NCBI GenBank assembly: GCA_035509315.1 | Contig: DATJLS010000052.1 | Location: 1-64,000 of the forward strand | Direction of reading: 5' to 3' | Length of the DNA: 64,000 nt | Source of the DNA: JAKAWQ01 sp035509315 | Lineage (GTDB): Bacteria; Pseudomonadota; Alphaproteobacteria; Acetobacterales; Acetobacteraceae | Shown: piece after piece, positions 34,854-43,812 of the stretch | Position numbering within the stretch: position 1 is the stretch's first letter | Layout of the letters: each line of letters starts with the position of its first letter | Notes under the pieces: generated by a model | Database searches by the model: none | What the model saw: only the letters and a program-made list of their open reading frames with translations | What the model was told of the DNA's origin: nothing | Made by a program: the position numbers and the translations under genes

Positions 34854-36389
34854 TCAGGCGCAGTCTTCCGCCGCCGTTCTGTCCTTGTGTTGGTCCGAGA
34901 CGACAGCATTGAGGATGCCGGAAAGCACGAAGGAGACGAGGATGTTGATCACCAGCGACCAGAGCGCGGCATAGCCGGGAATGGCTGTGCCGAACAGGTG
35001 GATGCCGAAGATCGATCCCTTGAAGTGCAGGGTCGCGACCATCCAGGTGCCGCTCACGATGCCGCAGAGCCAGCCGATGAGCAGCGCCCAGCCATTGAGA
35101 AAGCGTGTATAGAGCGCGATCATGACCGCGGGCAGTGTCTGGATGATCCAGATTCCACCGAGGAGCTGGAGCTGCACGGCATAGGTCAGCGGCAGGAAGA
35201 TCACGAAGAAGAGCGCACCGATCTTGACAATGAGGGAGACGAGCTTCGCCATCGCAGTTTCTTCGCCGTCCGTGCAATCGCGCTTGATGAATTCCCTGTA
35301 GATATTGCGGGTGAAGAGATTGGCGGTCGCAATCGACATGATCGCCGCCGGCACCAGCGCGCCGATGGCGATCGCGGCGAAAGCGATGCCGGTGAACCAG
35401 CCCGGGAAGGTGGCGAGGAAGAGCGCGGGCACCGCGAAACTTGGCCCATATTGCTTGAAGCCGTCGGCAAATTCGGGGTTCTTCGCGAGACCGGCGGCGA
35501 TGGCCATGAACCCAAGCAGCGCGATCAGCCCGAGGAGAACGGAGTAAGCCGGCAGCATCGCGGCGTTGCGGCGAATGACGCTCTCGTCCTGGGCGCTCAG
35601 GATTCCCGTGGTCGAATGGGGGTAGAGAAAAAGTGCCAGAGCCGAGCCGAGGGCGAGCGTGGCATAGGCGCTGTAGCCGCCGAGGGTCGGCCCCTTGGGC
35701 GCGGCTAGGATGAGCTTGGCGGCCGGCACGGCGGTAAAGATCCGGCTATAGCCGCCGAGCTCGATCGGGACGACGATCACCGCCGCGATCACGGCGATAT
35801 AGATCAGCACGTCCTTGACCACGGCGATCATTGCCGGCGCGCGCAGGCCGCTCGTGTAAGTGAAGGCGGCAAGGATCACGAACGCGATGATCAGGGGCAG
35901 ATCGTGCAGCAGGCCATGGCCGCCGATCCCGAGCGCGCCGATGACGACCTGGATGCCGACGAGCTGGAGCGCGATGTAGGGCATCGTCGCAATGATGCCG
36001 GTGACGGCGATGGCGAGCGCGAGCCAGCCATTGCCGAACCGGCCGCGCACGAAATCGGCGGCGGTCACGTAGCCATGCCGGTTGCAGACCGCCCAGAGGC
36101 GGGGGAACACGACGTAGAGGATCGGGTAGACGAGAATGGTATACGGGATGGCGAAGAAGCCAATCGCGCCGGCGCCGTAGATCAGCGCGGGAATGGCGAT
36201 GAAGGTATAGGCGGTATAGAGATCGCCGCCGATCAGGAACCAGGCGATGAAGGTGCCGAAGCGGCGGCCGCCGAGGCCCCATTCATGCAGCAGGTCGAGA
36301 TCGCCGCGGCGCCATCGCGCGGCCATGAAGCCAAGAACGGTGATCAGCGCGAATAGCGCCACGCAGACGATGGCCGCGACCCATCTCAT
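34854..36389 (-). CDS. Sodium:solute symporter (SSS family)
   Basis: A 511-residue membrane protein with about 13 helices and SSS features: GLGGRRFGTFIAWFLIGGDL, AADFVRGRFGNGWLAL and SIATANLFTRNIYREF. The branch that travels with a DUF3311 gene includes monocarboxylate permeases (MctP-like), so an organic-acid substrate is plausible. It converges exactly on ychF, with no bases between the stop codons. The small DUF3311 gene lies 25 nt upstream. Confidence 0.88.
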   Translation of the reverse strand: MRWVAAIVCVALFALITVLGFMAARWRRGDLDLLHEWGLGGRRFGTFIAWFLIGGDLYTAYTFIAIPALIYGAGAIGFFAIPYTILVYPILYVVFPRLWAVCNRHGYVTAADFVRGRFGNGWLALAIAVTGIIATMPYIALQLVGIQVVIGALGIGGHGLLHDLPLIIAFVILAAFTYTSGLRAPAMIAVVKDVLIYIAVIAAVIVVPIELGGYSRIFTAVPAAKLILAAPKGPTLGGYSAYATLALGSALALFLYPHSTTGILSAQDESVIRRNAAMLPAYSVLLGLIALLGFMAIAAGLAKNPEFADGFKQYGPSFAVPALFLATFPGWFTGIAFAAIAIGALVPAAIMSIATANLFTRNIYREFIKRDCTDGEETAMAKLVSLIVKIGALFFVIFLPLTYAVQLQLLGGIWIIQTLPAVMIALYTRFLNGWALLIGWLCGIVSGTWMVATLHFKGSIFGIHLFGTAIPGYAALWSLVINILVSFVLSGILNAVVSDQHKDRTAAEDCA

Positions 36390-36414
36390 GCCAATTCTCC
36401 GACCGTGCCTTGGC

Positions 36415-36627
36415 TTATCGTTCGATGAAAAAAACGAGGGCGGTCAGCGCTGCGGCGATCACGACCCAGAGGATCTGATACCAGTAAAAAAAGGGAATCC
36501 CGCCAAGCGAGGGGGTAAGTGCGTTGTAGCTTGGAACCCAGAGAACCCCGACGAACGGCGCCAGCAGGACCAGACGGACGATATGAGCGCGCGGTCGTCG
36601 TTCAGGCGGAGGAGCGGGCACGGGCAT
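36415..36627 (-). CDS. DUF3311 small membrane protein
   Basis: A 70-residue protein with two membrane helices and the DUF3311 pattern VPSYNALTPSLGGIPFFYWY. These proteins are encoded directly before SSS-family symporter genes and are probably a small transporter subunit, though this is unproven. Spacing and strand support co-transcription with the symporter. Confidence 0.82.
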   Translation of the reverse strand: MPVPAPPPERRPRAHIVRLVLLAPFVGVLWVPSYNALTPSLGGIPFFYWYQILWVVIAAALTALVFFIER

Positions 36628-36945
36628 GACGTCTCCGAGGATCGGCCCTGCAGAGGAAGAATCAAGGCACGGGCCAGCATGATCCTATTGCAGCCCGAGG
36701 CCCTGTTGTTAAGGGCCGCTTCGGCTACGCCGGTAGCATAGGTCGCCAGTGCGCGGCGTGAGATCCCGGAGCGACTGGCGTTCGCGCACGCTCACGCGAA
36801 CCGTTCCAGAAAAGGCTTGCCATCAGTGGAGCGACACCTTCCGAGCCGGCCGCGAACGAAACCGGCAGCGGTCACACGGGCGTGCCGGTCCAACGGGCAA
36901 CCCAGCGGACAACCCCAATGGGCAACCCCTGGGAGCGGTCAAAGC
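36628..36945. other. Intergenic stretch with a hairpin and short tandem repeats
   Basis: 318 bases between the hemY-like gene end and DUF3311, no supported gene. It holds a perfect 7-bp hairpin GTTCGCG/CGCGAAC (36780-36786 with 36795-36801, 8-nt loop) without a T-tract. It also holds an imperfect tandem repeat with core GGGCAACCC at 36895, 36907 (GGACAACCC) and 36920, period 12-13 bp. Confidence 0.6.
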
Positions 36946-38286
36946 TCAGCCCTTCTTTTCTTCCATTGGAATGATTTCGACCCCTTGCGATTGTCCGATC
37001 CTTTGAACGGGTTCTGCGGATGGAAGCGAAGTGATCGCCGGGCGGGGTTCGGTTTCCCAGACGAGGCGACCTGCCACGCCGCAATGGGGGCAGAGTGGCT
37101 GCCAGGTCGATATCTCGCCGCCGCATTCGCCGCAGCGCCAGGCGGGATCGGGCTTGGCGGTCGCGGCGGCACGCAGCGCCTCTCGCTCGGCCGGGCTCTC
37201 CTTGCCGCCGGCCTCGGCACGGGCGATTTCGGCGAGCAGCAGCCAGAGCCGCCGCCACCCGATGCCGGCGGATGCGCGCATGGCCTCGGCATGGCGCCGC
37301 GCCTCCCCGGGAAGACCGGCATCGAGCGCGGTACGGGCGAGCAGGAAACGGGATTCGGGGTGGTCGGGGTTCTTAGATGCAAGGCGCTGGGCCGCCTTGG
37401 CACGCGCCAGGGGGTCGGTCAGTGGCGCGAGGGCGAACTCGGCGAGGCTCGGGTTCGGCGCGCGCTCCCAGGCGCGCTCAATCGCCGCCATGGCTCGGCC
37501 CTCCCGCCCGGCCGCGCGGAGCCGCCGGCCGAGCGCGAGCGTCGCGGCCGGCAGGGTCGGGTCGGCGGCGACCGCCTCGCGGGCGAGCTTGAGCGCCGTG
37601 CTCGGCTCGCGCTCGGCCTCGGACGCCGCGGCGGCCAGGGCGGCGCGTGCCGGTGGATCGGCCAGTGCCAGGGCTGCCCGCCAGTCTCCGGTTTCGATCG
37701 CGGCGCGCTGACGGTCGCGGCGGAGCCAGGAGCCGCCCGGATGGGCCCCCTCGGCTTGGCGCGCCAGCCGCGCGGCCTCCACCCAGTCCCCGCGCGCGAC
37801 GGCTTGGCGGAAGAGGCCGCGCAACCCGAGAAAAGCACCTTCCTTCTGTTCGGCGAGGAGGCGGTAGATCGTCTCGGCCTCATCGCCGCGCTCGGCGAGC
37901 CGGGCCGCCTCGGCGGCGAGCAGGAGCGTCTGCGCCGTATCGCCAAGCAGCCGGCGGGCGCGTGCGGCCTCGTGCTGCGCGGCATTGGCCTGACCGGCGG
38001 CAAGCGCAAGCAGCGTGCGGATGAGCGCGCGGTCGCCGCGTGCACGGTCCCGCCCGCTGCGCCAGAGCCGGAACCGCCGCGGCAGGTGGAAGACGAGTCC
38101 GATCAGGCGAAGCAGGACATAGGCGAGCACGACGAGGAGGATCAGCGCCAGCGCGGCCAGCGGCGTGCGAATTGTGAGGCTGATACTGCCAATCTCGGCC
38201 GAGATGGTACCGGGCAGAATGGCGAGCCCGAAGGCGACGGCGAGTGCCAACGCGCTCGCGACGAGGAAGAAGAGAACGCGGCGCAT
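36946..38286 (-). CDS. HemY-like membrane protein with TPR region and zinc ribbon
   Basis: A 446-residue protein with two N-terminal membrane helices (MRRVLFFLVASALALAVAFG and a second at ~40-65). A long Ala/Arg-rich helical region with TPR character follows, and a C-terminal zinc ribbon CGECGGEISTWQPLCPHCG. This is the alphaproteobacterial HemY (HemYx) architecture. It is not the protoporphyrinogen oxidase also called HemY, and its role in haem synthesis is unproven. It overlaps the upstream gene by 1 nt. ATG 38286 is preferred over a start 23 codons upstream. Confidence 0.87.
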   Translation of the reverse strand: MRRVLFFLVASALALAVAFGLAILPGTISAEIGSISLTIRTPLAALALILLVVLAYVLLRLIGLVFHLPRRFRLWRSGRDRARGDRALIRTLLALAAGQANAAQHEAARARRLLGDTAQTLLLAAEAARLAERGDEAETIYRLLAEQKEGAFLGLRGLFRQAVARGDWVEAARLARQAEGAHPGGSWLRRDRQRAAIETGDWRAALALADPPARAALAAAASEAEREPSTALKLAREAVAADPTLPAATLALGRRLRAAGREGRAMAAIERAWERAPNPSLAEFALAPLTDPLARAKAAQRLASKNPDHPESRFLLARTALDAGLPGEARRHAEAMRASAGIGWRRLWLLLAEIARAEAGGKESPAEREALRAAATAKPDPAWRCGECGGEISTWQPLCPHCGVAGRLVWETEPRPAITSLPSAEPVQRIGQSQGVEIIPMEEKKG

Positions 38287-39215
38287 CAGCTGGAACCGGC
38301 GAGTGAGGCGAGAGCCGTCTCGGCATCGCGCAGCGCCCTCGCCTTTTCCTCCCATTCGGCCATTGCCGGGGCGAGCGGCCTGGGCAGGGCATCGAGCGCG
38401 GCAAGGCAGGCGGAGAGGTCGCCCGCCTCAAGCGCGATGCGAGCAGTGGCCAGGGTTCCCTCGGCCGGATTGCCGATGATCACGCGATTGCCCGAGCGCA
38501 GCGTGATGAGGTCGCCGGCCTGCGCCAGCAGGCGTGCAAGGAGGGATTTGCCCGCGGTGGAGGGGCGGCTGGCGGCGAGCTCGCCGCGTGCGGCCTCGGG
38601 ATAGGAAAGACGAAGGGAGGCGAGCGTCGGTGGGGTGGTGGCGGCGAAGCGGGCGAGCGCGGGCGGCGCCTGGGGCAGCGTGCCGAGCGGCCGGCCCGCG
38701 GCGAGCGCGCTGGCGGCGGTTTCGATCCGGGTGAGCCGTTCGATCCGGTCGAGACGGGCGGAAAGCCCGGCGAGCGACTTGCCGAGCGCATCGATCCGGC
38801 CAGAGAGCGGTGCGAGGGCGGCGGCAAGCGCGGTCTGGTCGGGTGGTGCGAGGCCCGAGGGCGGGTGGTAGGATGACTGCTTTTCGAGCACGGCGAGCCG
38901 GGCCTCGATCGGGCCGAGATCGGGCCGGGGCGGCAGTGCGGCGAGCTTTTGACCGAGCGCGGCAAGCTGTGCGGCAAGACCGTCGAGCCGCCCCGAGAGG
39001 TCGGCGAGCGCGACCGGAGAGACGGAGGGCGGTGGCGGCGGCAGCGATTGCTGGCGGGGAAAGGCCCAGGCCACGGCAATCGCGGCGGCGAGAACGAGAA
39101 ACGAAAGCAGCGACAGCCATGCCGGCACGCCGGATCGCGGCACCGCCGTCGACGGCCCCACGGAGATCGGAGTCGTTTCGGGCACAGAAGGGGGCGTGTC
39201 GTCCGGTTCGGTCAT
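38286..39215 (-). CDS. Mitofilin-like (COG4223) inner-membrane protein
   Basis: A 309-residue protein with a disordered Pro/Ser-rich start and one membrane helix (WLSLLSFLVLAAAIAVAWAF, ~33-52). A long coiled-coil stretch follows with repeats of LxxRLDxLxxxLxxL, then a C-terminal helical domain that resembles alphaproteobacterial mitofilin/Mic60 relatives in the haem cluster. Those proteins can shape intracytoplasmic membranes in some species. It overlaps hemD by 4 nt and hemY-like by 1 nt. Confidence 0.75.
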   Translation of the reverse strand: MTEPDDTPPSVPETTPISVGPSTAVPRSGVPAWLSLLSFLVLAAAIAVAWAFPRQQSLPPPPPSVSPVALADLSGRLDGLAAQLAALGQKLAALPPRPDLGPIEARLAVLEKQSSYHPPSGLAPPDQTALAAALAPLSGRIDALGKSLAGLSARLDRIERLTRIETAASALAAGRPLGTLPQAPPALARFAATTPPTLASLRLSYPEAARGELAASRPSTAGKSLLARLLAQAGDLITLRSGNRVIIGNPAEGTLATARIALEAGDLSACLAALDALPRPLAPAMAEWEEKARALRDAETALASLAGSS

Positions 39216-39919
39216 GTGAGCATGGCGATCAGCGCCTCCTCGTTTGGGCGCAGTGCGACACGGACGGCGCGGAAGGGCAAGCGGCGAAGCACGTCCGCCG
39301 CGCGCTCCGCGATGGCGAGCGCCGTTACGGGGGCGAGCGAAGCGGCAAGCCCGGCATCGGTGATGAGGCGGGCGAATGTCATTGCCGTTTCGGTTGAGAA
39401 AAAAAGTGCGATAGCGATTTGTTCTTCGATCAGCGCAAGCCGCGCCGCGCCGGGAAGGCGCATGACCGGGTCGGCCGAATAGAGGGTGCGGCGGAGTACG
39501 GAAAACCCCTCTTTGCGCAACGAAGCGGCGAGCGGCCCGCCCTGGCGCGCACCGCTGGCGAGCAGCAGCGCGCCGCCCTTCGGATGACAGATGCCGCGGA
39601 CGAGGGCGGCCAGCGCCAAGGCGTCGCCCGCCGCGCTGGCGACTTTGACGAACCCAAGCGCCCTTGCCTTGGCGGCGGTGGCATCGCCGACGGCACAGAG
39701 CGGAACCCGGTGATAAGCGGCGGGCAGCCCAGGCAGGGCATTGGCGCTGGTGACCAGCGCGGCTTGCACCGTCGCTGGATCCGGCAGGCGCGCGCGATGC
39801 GTGCGGATGCGAAAGAGGGGGGCGAGGATCGGGGTGAAGCCGCGCGCGGTGAGCTTTGCGCCCGTCGCGGAGGCGCCGGGCTCCGGGCGGGTGACGAGAA
39901 CGCAGGGACGGTCAGGCAA
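39212..39919 (-). CDS. hemD: Uroporphyrinogen-III synthase
   Basis: Cyclises hydroxymethylbilane to uroporphyrinogen III. About 235 residues; this family is poorly conserved, but CVLVTRPEPGASATGAKLTA, ALVTSANAL and ALFFSTETAMTFARLI fit, as does the position after hemC. A TTG at 39919 overlapping the hemC end by 8 nt gives the expected N-terminus (LPDRPCVLVTRPEPG). The next ATG, at 39982, would overlap hemC by 71 nt. Confidence 0.85.
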   Translation of the reverse strand: MPDRPCVLVTRPEPGASATGAKLTARGFTPILAPLFRIRTHRARLPDPATVQAALVTSANALPGLPAAYHRVPLCAVGDATAAKARALGFVKVASAAGDALALAALVRGICHPKGGALLLASGARQGGPLAASLRKEGFSVLRRTLYSADPVMRLPGAARLALIEEQIAIALFFSTETAMTFARLITDAGLAASLAPVTALAIAERAADVLRRLPFRAVRVALRPNEEALIAMLT

Positions 39920-40919
39920 AGATGTCGGGCGGAGAGTCCGCGCGCAGGCTGCATCCAAGTTCGGTGCCAATCCGGGCCGCATCCATTGCCAGCCCGGACA
40001 AGCTGCGCCTGAGCAGGAAGCTGCCGTCCGCACGGGCGACGAGGCCGACCAGACGGAGTTCTCCGCCGGCGAGCAATTGGGCATGGCCGCCGATCGGGGT
40101 GCGGCAGGAGCCATCGAGCGCGGCGAGCAGGGCACGCTCGGCGGTGGCAACGGCGGCGGCCTCGGCATCTTCGATGCCGGCGAGCAATTCGCGCAGCTCG
40201 ACATCGTCGGCGCGAACGGTGACGCCGATGATGCCCTGTCCCGCCGCCGGGACCATGATCTCGACATCGAGCGGCAGCACGTTCGGCCCGCCCGCGACAT
40301 CGAGGCGGCGCAGCCCGGCAAGCGCGAGGACGCCGGCCGCGATATCGCCCGCCCGGATGCGGGCGAGGCGGGTGCCGACATTGCCGCGCAGAGGCACCAC
40401 CGAAAGATCGGGCCGTGCGGCGAGAAGCTGCGCCTGGCGGCGGACGGAGGATGTGCCGAGCCGTACGCCCGGCGGCAGAGCGGCCAGTGGATCGTCCGTC
40501 TCGGGCACGCCGCACCCGTGGCCGAGGATCAGGGCATCGCGCGCATCCTCGCGCCGGAGCGTGCAGGCAAGCACGATCCCCGGCGGCAGCTCGGTTTCGA
40601 GATCCTTGAGGCTATGCACGGCGAAATCGATGCGCCGGTCGGCCAGGGCCTCGTGGATTTCCTTGGCGAAGAGCCCCTTGCCGCCGATCTCCGCAAGCCT
40701 TCGGTCCTGCACGCGATCGCCGGTGGTGGTGATCGGGTGCTCCTCGAACACATCGAGCGTCTTCAGCACCGGGCAGAAATGGCGCAGCACCGAAAGGAAG
40801 GCCCGGGTCTGGACGAGGGCGAGCGGCGAGGCGCGGGTGCCCACGCGGAGCGGGAGCTCGCGGACATGCGGCGGAACGCGCACCGTCGCCGTCTGCTCCG
40901 GGGGCTTCAGGCCAGTCAT
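39912..40919 (-). CDS. hemC: Porphobilinogen deaminase (hydroxymethylbilane synthase)
   Basis: Polymerises four porphobilinogens. 335 residues with LRVGTRASPLALVQTRAFL, KGLFAKEIHEAL, AVHSLKDLETELPPG and the dipyrromethane-cofactor cysteine in LDGSCRTPIGGHA. First gene of hemC-hemD-mitofilin-like-hemY-like, divergent from tsaD across 38 nt, a classic alphaproteobacterial arrangement. The intergenic space must hold both initiation regions. Confidence 0.97.
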   Translation of the reverse strand: MTGLKPPEQTATVRVPPHVRELPLRVGTRASPLALVQTRAFLSVLRHFCPVLKTLDVFEEHPITTTGDRVQDRRLAEIGGKGLFAKEIHEALADRRIDFAVHSLKDLETELPPGIVLACTLRREDARDALILGHGCGVPETDDPLAALPPGVRLGTSSVRRQAQLLAARPDLSVVPLRGNVGTRLARIRAGDIAAGVLALAGLRRLDVAGGPNVLPLDVEIMVPAAGQGIIGVTVRADDVELRELLAGIEDAEAAAVATAERALLAALDGSCRTPIGGHAQLLAGGELRLVGLVARADGSFLLRRSLSGLAMDAARIGTELGCSLRADSPPDIFA

Positions 40920-40957
40920 CCGCACGTCCTAAAACTGCGGGAAGGGAAAGGAAAGGG

Positions 40958-42034
40958 ATGGCGGCGAATTTGAACGCGAATGGTTTCAATGCCTCTGGCG
41001 CAGTGCTCGGGATCGAGAGCTCCTGTGACGAGACCGCAGCTGCGGTGCTCGATGGCGAGGGGCGTGTTCTGAGCCAGCGCCTGCTGAGCCAGCTCCGCGA
41101 GCATGCGCCCTATGGCGGCGTCGTGCCGGAGATTGCGGCGCGCGCGCACCTCACCCACTTGCCCGGACTGGTGCGGGACGCGATGGCGGACGCGGGGATC
41201 GATTTCTCCGACCTTGCGGCGGTGGCGGCGACCGCCGGGCCAGGGCTGATCGGCGGGCTCATCGTCGGCAGCCAGCTTGCTAAGGGGATCGCGCTCGCCA
41301 CGGGTTGCCGGTTCCTGGCGATCAACCATCTTGAGGCGCATGCGCTGACGCCGCGACTGCCGGAGCTTGGCGAAGCGCCTTTTCCCTATCTGCTGCTGCT
41401 GGTCTCGGGCGGCCATAGCCTCTGGGCATCGGTGGAAGGCGTGGGCCGCCATCGCGTGCTCGGCGCGACGATCGATGATGCGGCGGGCGAGGCTTTCGAC
41501 AAGGTCGGAAAGCTGCTCGGGCTGCCCTGGCCTGGCGGCCCGGCGCTGGAGCTTCTGGCAGCCGAGGGCGACCCGGGGCGCTGGCGCTTTCCTCGCCCGC
41601 TTGCCGGCCGGCCGGGCTGCGATTTCAGCTTCAGCGGGCTCAAAACTGCTGTCGCGCAGGTGGTGGCCGGCTTCCCGCCGGGGGCGGTGCCACGCGCGGA
41701 TGCGGCGCACATCGCGGCTTCCTTCCAGGCGACGGTCGCGGAGGTGCTGGCGGATCGGGCCGCCCATGCGATCGGGATCTTCGCCGCCCGCCACCCGGGT
41801 GCGCGGCTGCTGGTCGTCTCGGGCGGGGTGGCGGCCAATGGCGCCGTGCGGGCGGCGCTGGCCGAGGCGGCCGGCCGAGCCGGATTCTCGCTCTTCGCCC
41901 CGCCTGCCGCGCTCTGCACCGACAATGCGGTGATGGTGGCCTGGGCGGGGATCGAGAGGCTTCGTCTCGGGCTCACGAACGGGCCGGATGCGCCCGCGCG
42001 CCCGCGCTGGCCGCTCGACGAGGCGGGCCCGTGA
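40958..42034 (+). CDS. tsaD: tRNA N6-adenosine threonylcarbamoyltransferase TsaD
   Basis: Transfers threonylcarbamoyl to A37 of ANN-decoding tRNAs. 358 residues. Motifs: LGIESSCDETAAAVLDGEG, AATAGPGLIGGLIVGSQLAK, metal ligands in INHLEAHAL, LLVSGGHSLWASV and FSGLKTAV. It overlaps rlmJ by 4 nt (GTGA). Confidence 0.97.
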   Translation: MAANLNANGFNASGAVLGIESSCDETAAAVLDGEGRVLSQRLLSQLREHAPYGGVVPEIAARAHLTHLPGLVRDAMADAGIDFSDLAAVAATAGPGLIGGLIVGSQLAKGIALATGCRFLAINHLEAHALTPRLPELGEAPFPYLLLLVSGGHSLWASVEGVGRHRVLGATIDDAAGEAFDKVGKLLGLPWPGGPALELLAAEGDPGRWRFPRPLAGRPGCDFSFSGLKTAVAQVVAGFPPGAVPRADAAHIAASFQATVAEVLADRAAHAIGIFAARHPGARLLVVSGGVAANGAVRAALAEAAGRAGFSLFAPPAALCTDNAVMVAWAGIERLRLGLTNGPDAPARPRWPLDEAGP

Positions 42035-42849
42035 ATTACCGGCATGCCTATCACGCGGGCAATTTCGGGGACTGCCTCAAGCAGACGATCCTGTTCTGGC
42101 TGCTCGGCGCGCTTCTGAAGAAGCCGCGCCCCTTCAGCATGCTGGACACCCATTCCGGCGCCGGCGGACATGACCTCGCAGCGCCGGAAGCGGTGCGGAC
42201 AGGGGAATGGCAAGGCGGGATCGGACGGCTGACGGACGACCCGCCGGTGCCGCTCGCGGCCTATGTGGCTCTCGTTCGCGCGACGGGTTGCTTCCCTGGA
42301 AGCTGCCTCCTGGCGCGGAGCGTGATGCGGCCCGCTGACAGGCTGGTCTGCTGCGAACTCCATCCGGAAGACTATGCGGCGTTGAGGCGGCGCTTCGCGG
42401 GCGACCGGCAGGTGGCGGTGCATCATCGTGACGGATACGCGGCCCTCAAGGCGCTGTTGCCGCCCGATCCGCGGCGCGGCCTTGTCCTGATCGACCCCCC
42501 CTATGAGCAGCCGGGCGAATTCTTGCGTGTGGCCGCGGGGTTGGAGACAGCCTATGCGCGATTTCGCGAGGGGATTCTCGTGGCCTGGTACCCGATCAAG
42601 CATCGCGCGCCGGTGCGGGATTTCCATGCCGCGCTGGGCGAGAGCGGGATGCGGGATATTGTCGTGGCCGAGTTTTTCCTGCGCGAGCCGACCGATCCCA
42701 CGCGGCTCAATGGCGCGGGGATGGTGGTGATCCATCCGCCCTTCGAATTCGAGGCGGCCGCGCGCGCGATTCTCGACTCCCTCTCCGAGCGGCTGGGCAC
42801 GGGCGAGCCCGGCGGGGGCGCGGCACTGGTGCGACTGGCGGATGAGTAG
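42031..42849 (+). CDS. rlmJ: 23S rRNA (adenine2030-N6)-methyltransferase RlmJ
   Basis: A 272-residue SAM methyltransferase with the diagnostic opening MNYRHAYHAGNFGDCLKQTI, SAM region LDTHSGAGGHDL and catalytic VLIDPPYEQPGEF. The GTG start at 42031 overlaps the tsaD stop. Its end overlaps gpsA by 8 nt, so it is inserted between the usual neighbours tsaD and gpsA. Confidence 0.95.
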   Translation: MNYRHAYHAGNFGDCLKQTILFWLLGALLKKPRPFSMLDTHSGAGGHDLAAPEAVRTGEWQGGIGRLTDDPPVPLAAYVALVRATGCFPGSCLLARSVMRPADRLVCCELHPEDYAALRRRFAGDRQVAVHHRDGYAALKALLPPDPRRGLVLIDPPYEQPGEFLRVAAGLETAYARFREGILVAWYPIKHRAPVRDFHAALGESGMRDIVVAEFFLREPTDPTRLNGAGMVVIHPPFEFEAAARAILDSLSERLGTGEPGGGAALVRLADE

Positions 42850-43798
42850 CCTCGGCGTGGTTGGCGCCGGCGCCTGGGGCACGGCCCTGGCGCTCTTCGC
42901 CCATCGGGCGGGGCACGCCGTGCAGCTCTGGGCACGCGATCCGGCCCTGCGGCTCGAGATTGCGACACGGCGGGAGAACAGGCGGCTGCCGGGCATCAGG
43001 CTGCCCGAAGGGATCGCGCTGGCCGAGGATCCTTCGATCCCAGGGGCTGCCCTGCTCCTGCTCGCCGTGCCGGTGCAGCATTTCCGTGCGATCGTGGGCA
43101 CGATCCTGGCCGTTGGCCGGCCGCTCGTCGCGGCGGCGAAGGGCATGGAGGTGGGAACCGGCCTCTTGCCGCTCGAAATCCTCGCCGAGCTGCACCCGGA
43201 CGCGCCGGCCGCGGTGCTTGCCGGCCCGAACTTCGCCGTCGAGATCGCGGCCGGGCTGCCGGCGGCGGCCGTGCTGGCCGCTGCGGACGGCGCCCTCCGG
43301 CAGTTCCTGCTCGGCGCGTTGGTGGGACCGGGACTCAGGCTTTATGGGAATGCCGATGCGCTCGGCGTGCAGGTGGGCGGGGCGGCCAAGAACGTGATTG
43401 CAATCGCCGCCGGGGCGGTGATCGGTGCCGGCTGGGGCGAGAATGCGCGGGCGGCGCTGGTGACGCGCGGGCTCGCGGAACTCTCGCGGCTGGTGGAGGC
43501 GCTCGGCGGGCGGCGCGAGACGAGCTTCGGCCTCTCCGGCCTTGGGGATCTCGTGCTGACCTGTACCGGACGGGCGAGCCGGAATTTCCGTTATGGGTTG
43601 GCGCTCGGGCAGGGCGAGGCGCCTTGCATCGAGGGCGTGGCCGAGGGCGTGGCAACAGCCCCGGCGCTGGTGGCGCGGGCAGCTTCGTCCGGCTGCGAAG
43701 TGCCGGTCGCGGCGGCGGTGGCGCGGCTGCTGGCGGGCGAGACGACGCTGCATTCGGCGATGGCCGATCTGCTCGCCCGGCCCCAGCGGGACGAATAG
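42842..43798 (+). CDS. gpsA: Glycerol-3-phosphate dehydrogenase [NAD(P)+]
   Basis: Reduces dihydroxyacetone phosphate to glycerol 3-phosphate for phospholipid synthesis. 318 residues: VVGAGAWGTALALFA, VAAAKGMEVGTG, AVLAGPNFAVEIA, catalytic lysine in GGAAKNVIAIAAG, and SGLGDLVLTCTG. Fifteen nt separate it from murJ. Confidence 0.96.
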   Translation: MSSLGVVGAGAWGTALALFAHRAGHAVQLWARDPALRLEIATRRENRRLPGIRLPEGIALAEDPSIPGAALLLLAVPVQHFRAIVGTILAVGRPLVAAAKGMEVGTGLLPLEILAELHPDAPAAVLAGPNFAVEIAAGLPAAAVLAAADGALRQFLLGALVGPGLRLYGNADALGVQVGGAAKNVIAIAAGAVIGAGWGENARAALVTRGLAELSRLVEALGGRRETSFGLSGLGDLVLTCTGRASRNFRYGLALGQGEAPCIEGVAEGVATAPALVARAASSGCEVPVAAAVARLLAGETTLHSAMADLLARPQRDE

Positions 43799-43812
43799 CG
43801 GGACGGGGAGGG

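Noticed and set aside
36817..38604. 595-residue open frame antisense to the hemY-like gene
   Set aside because: Low-complexity Gly/Arg/Ala composition, no family features, and the opposite strand encodes a conserved protein.
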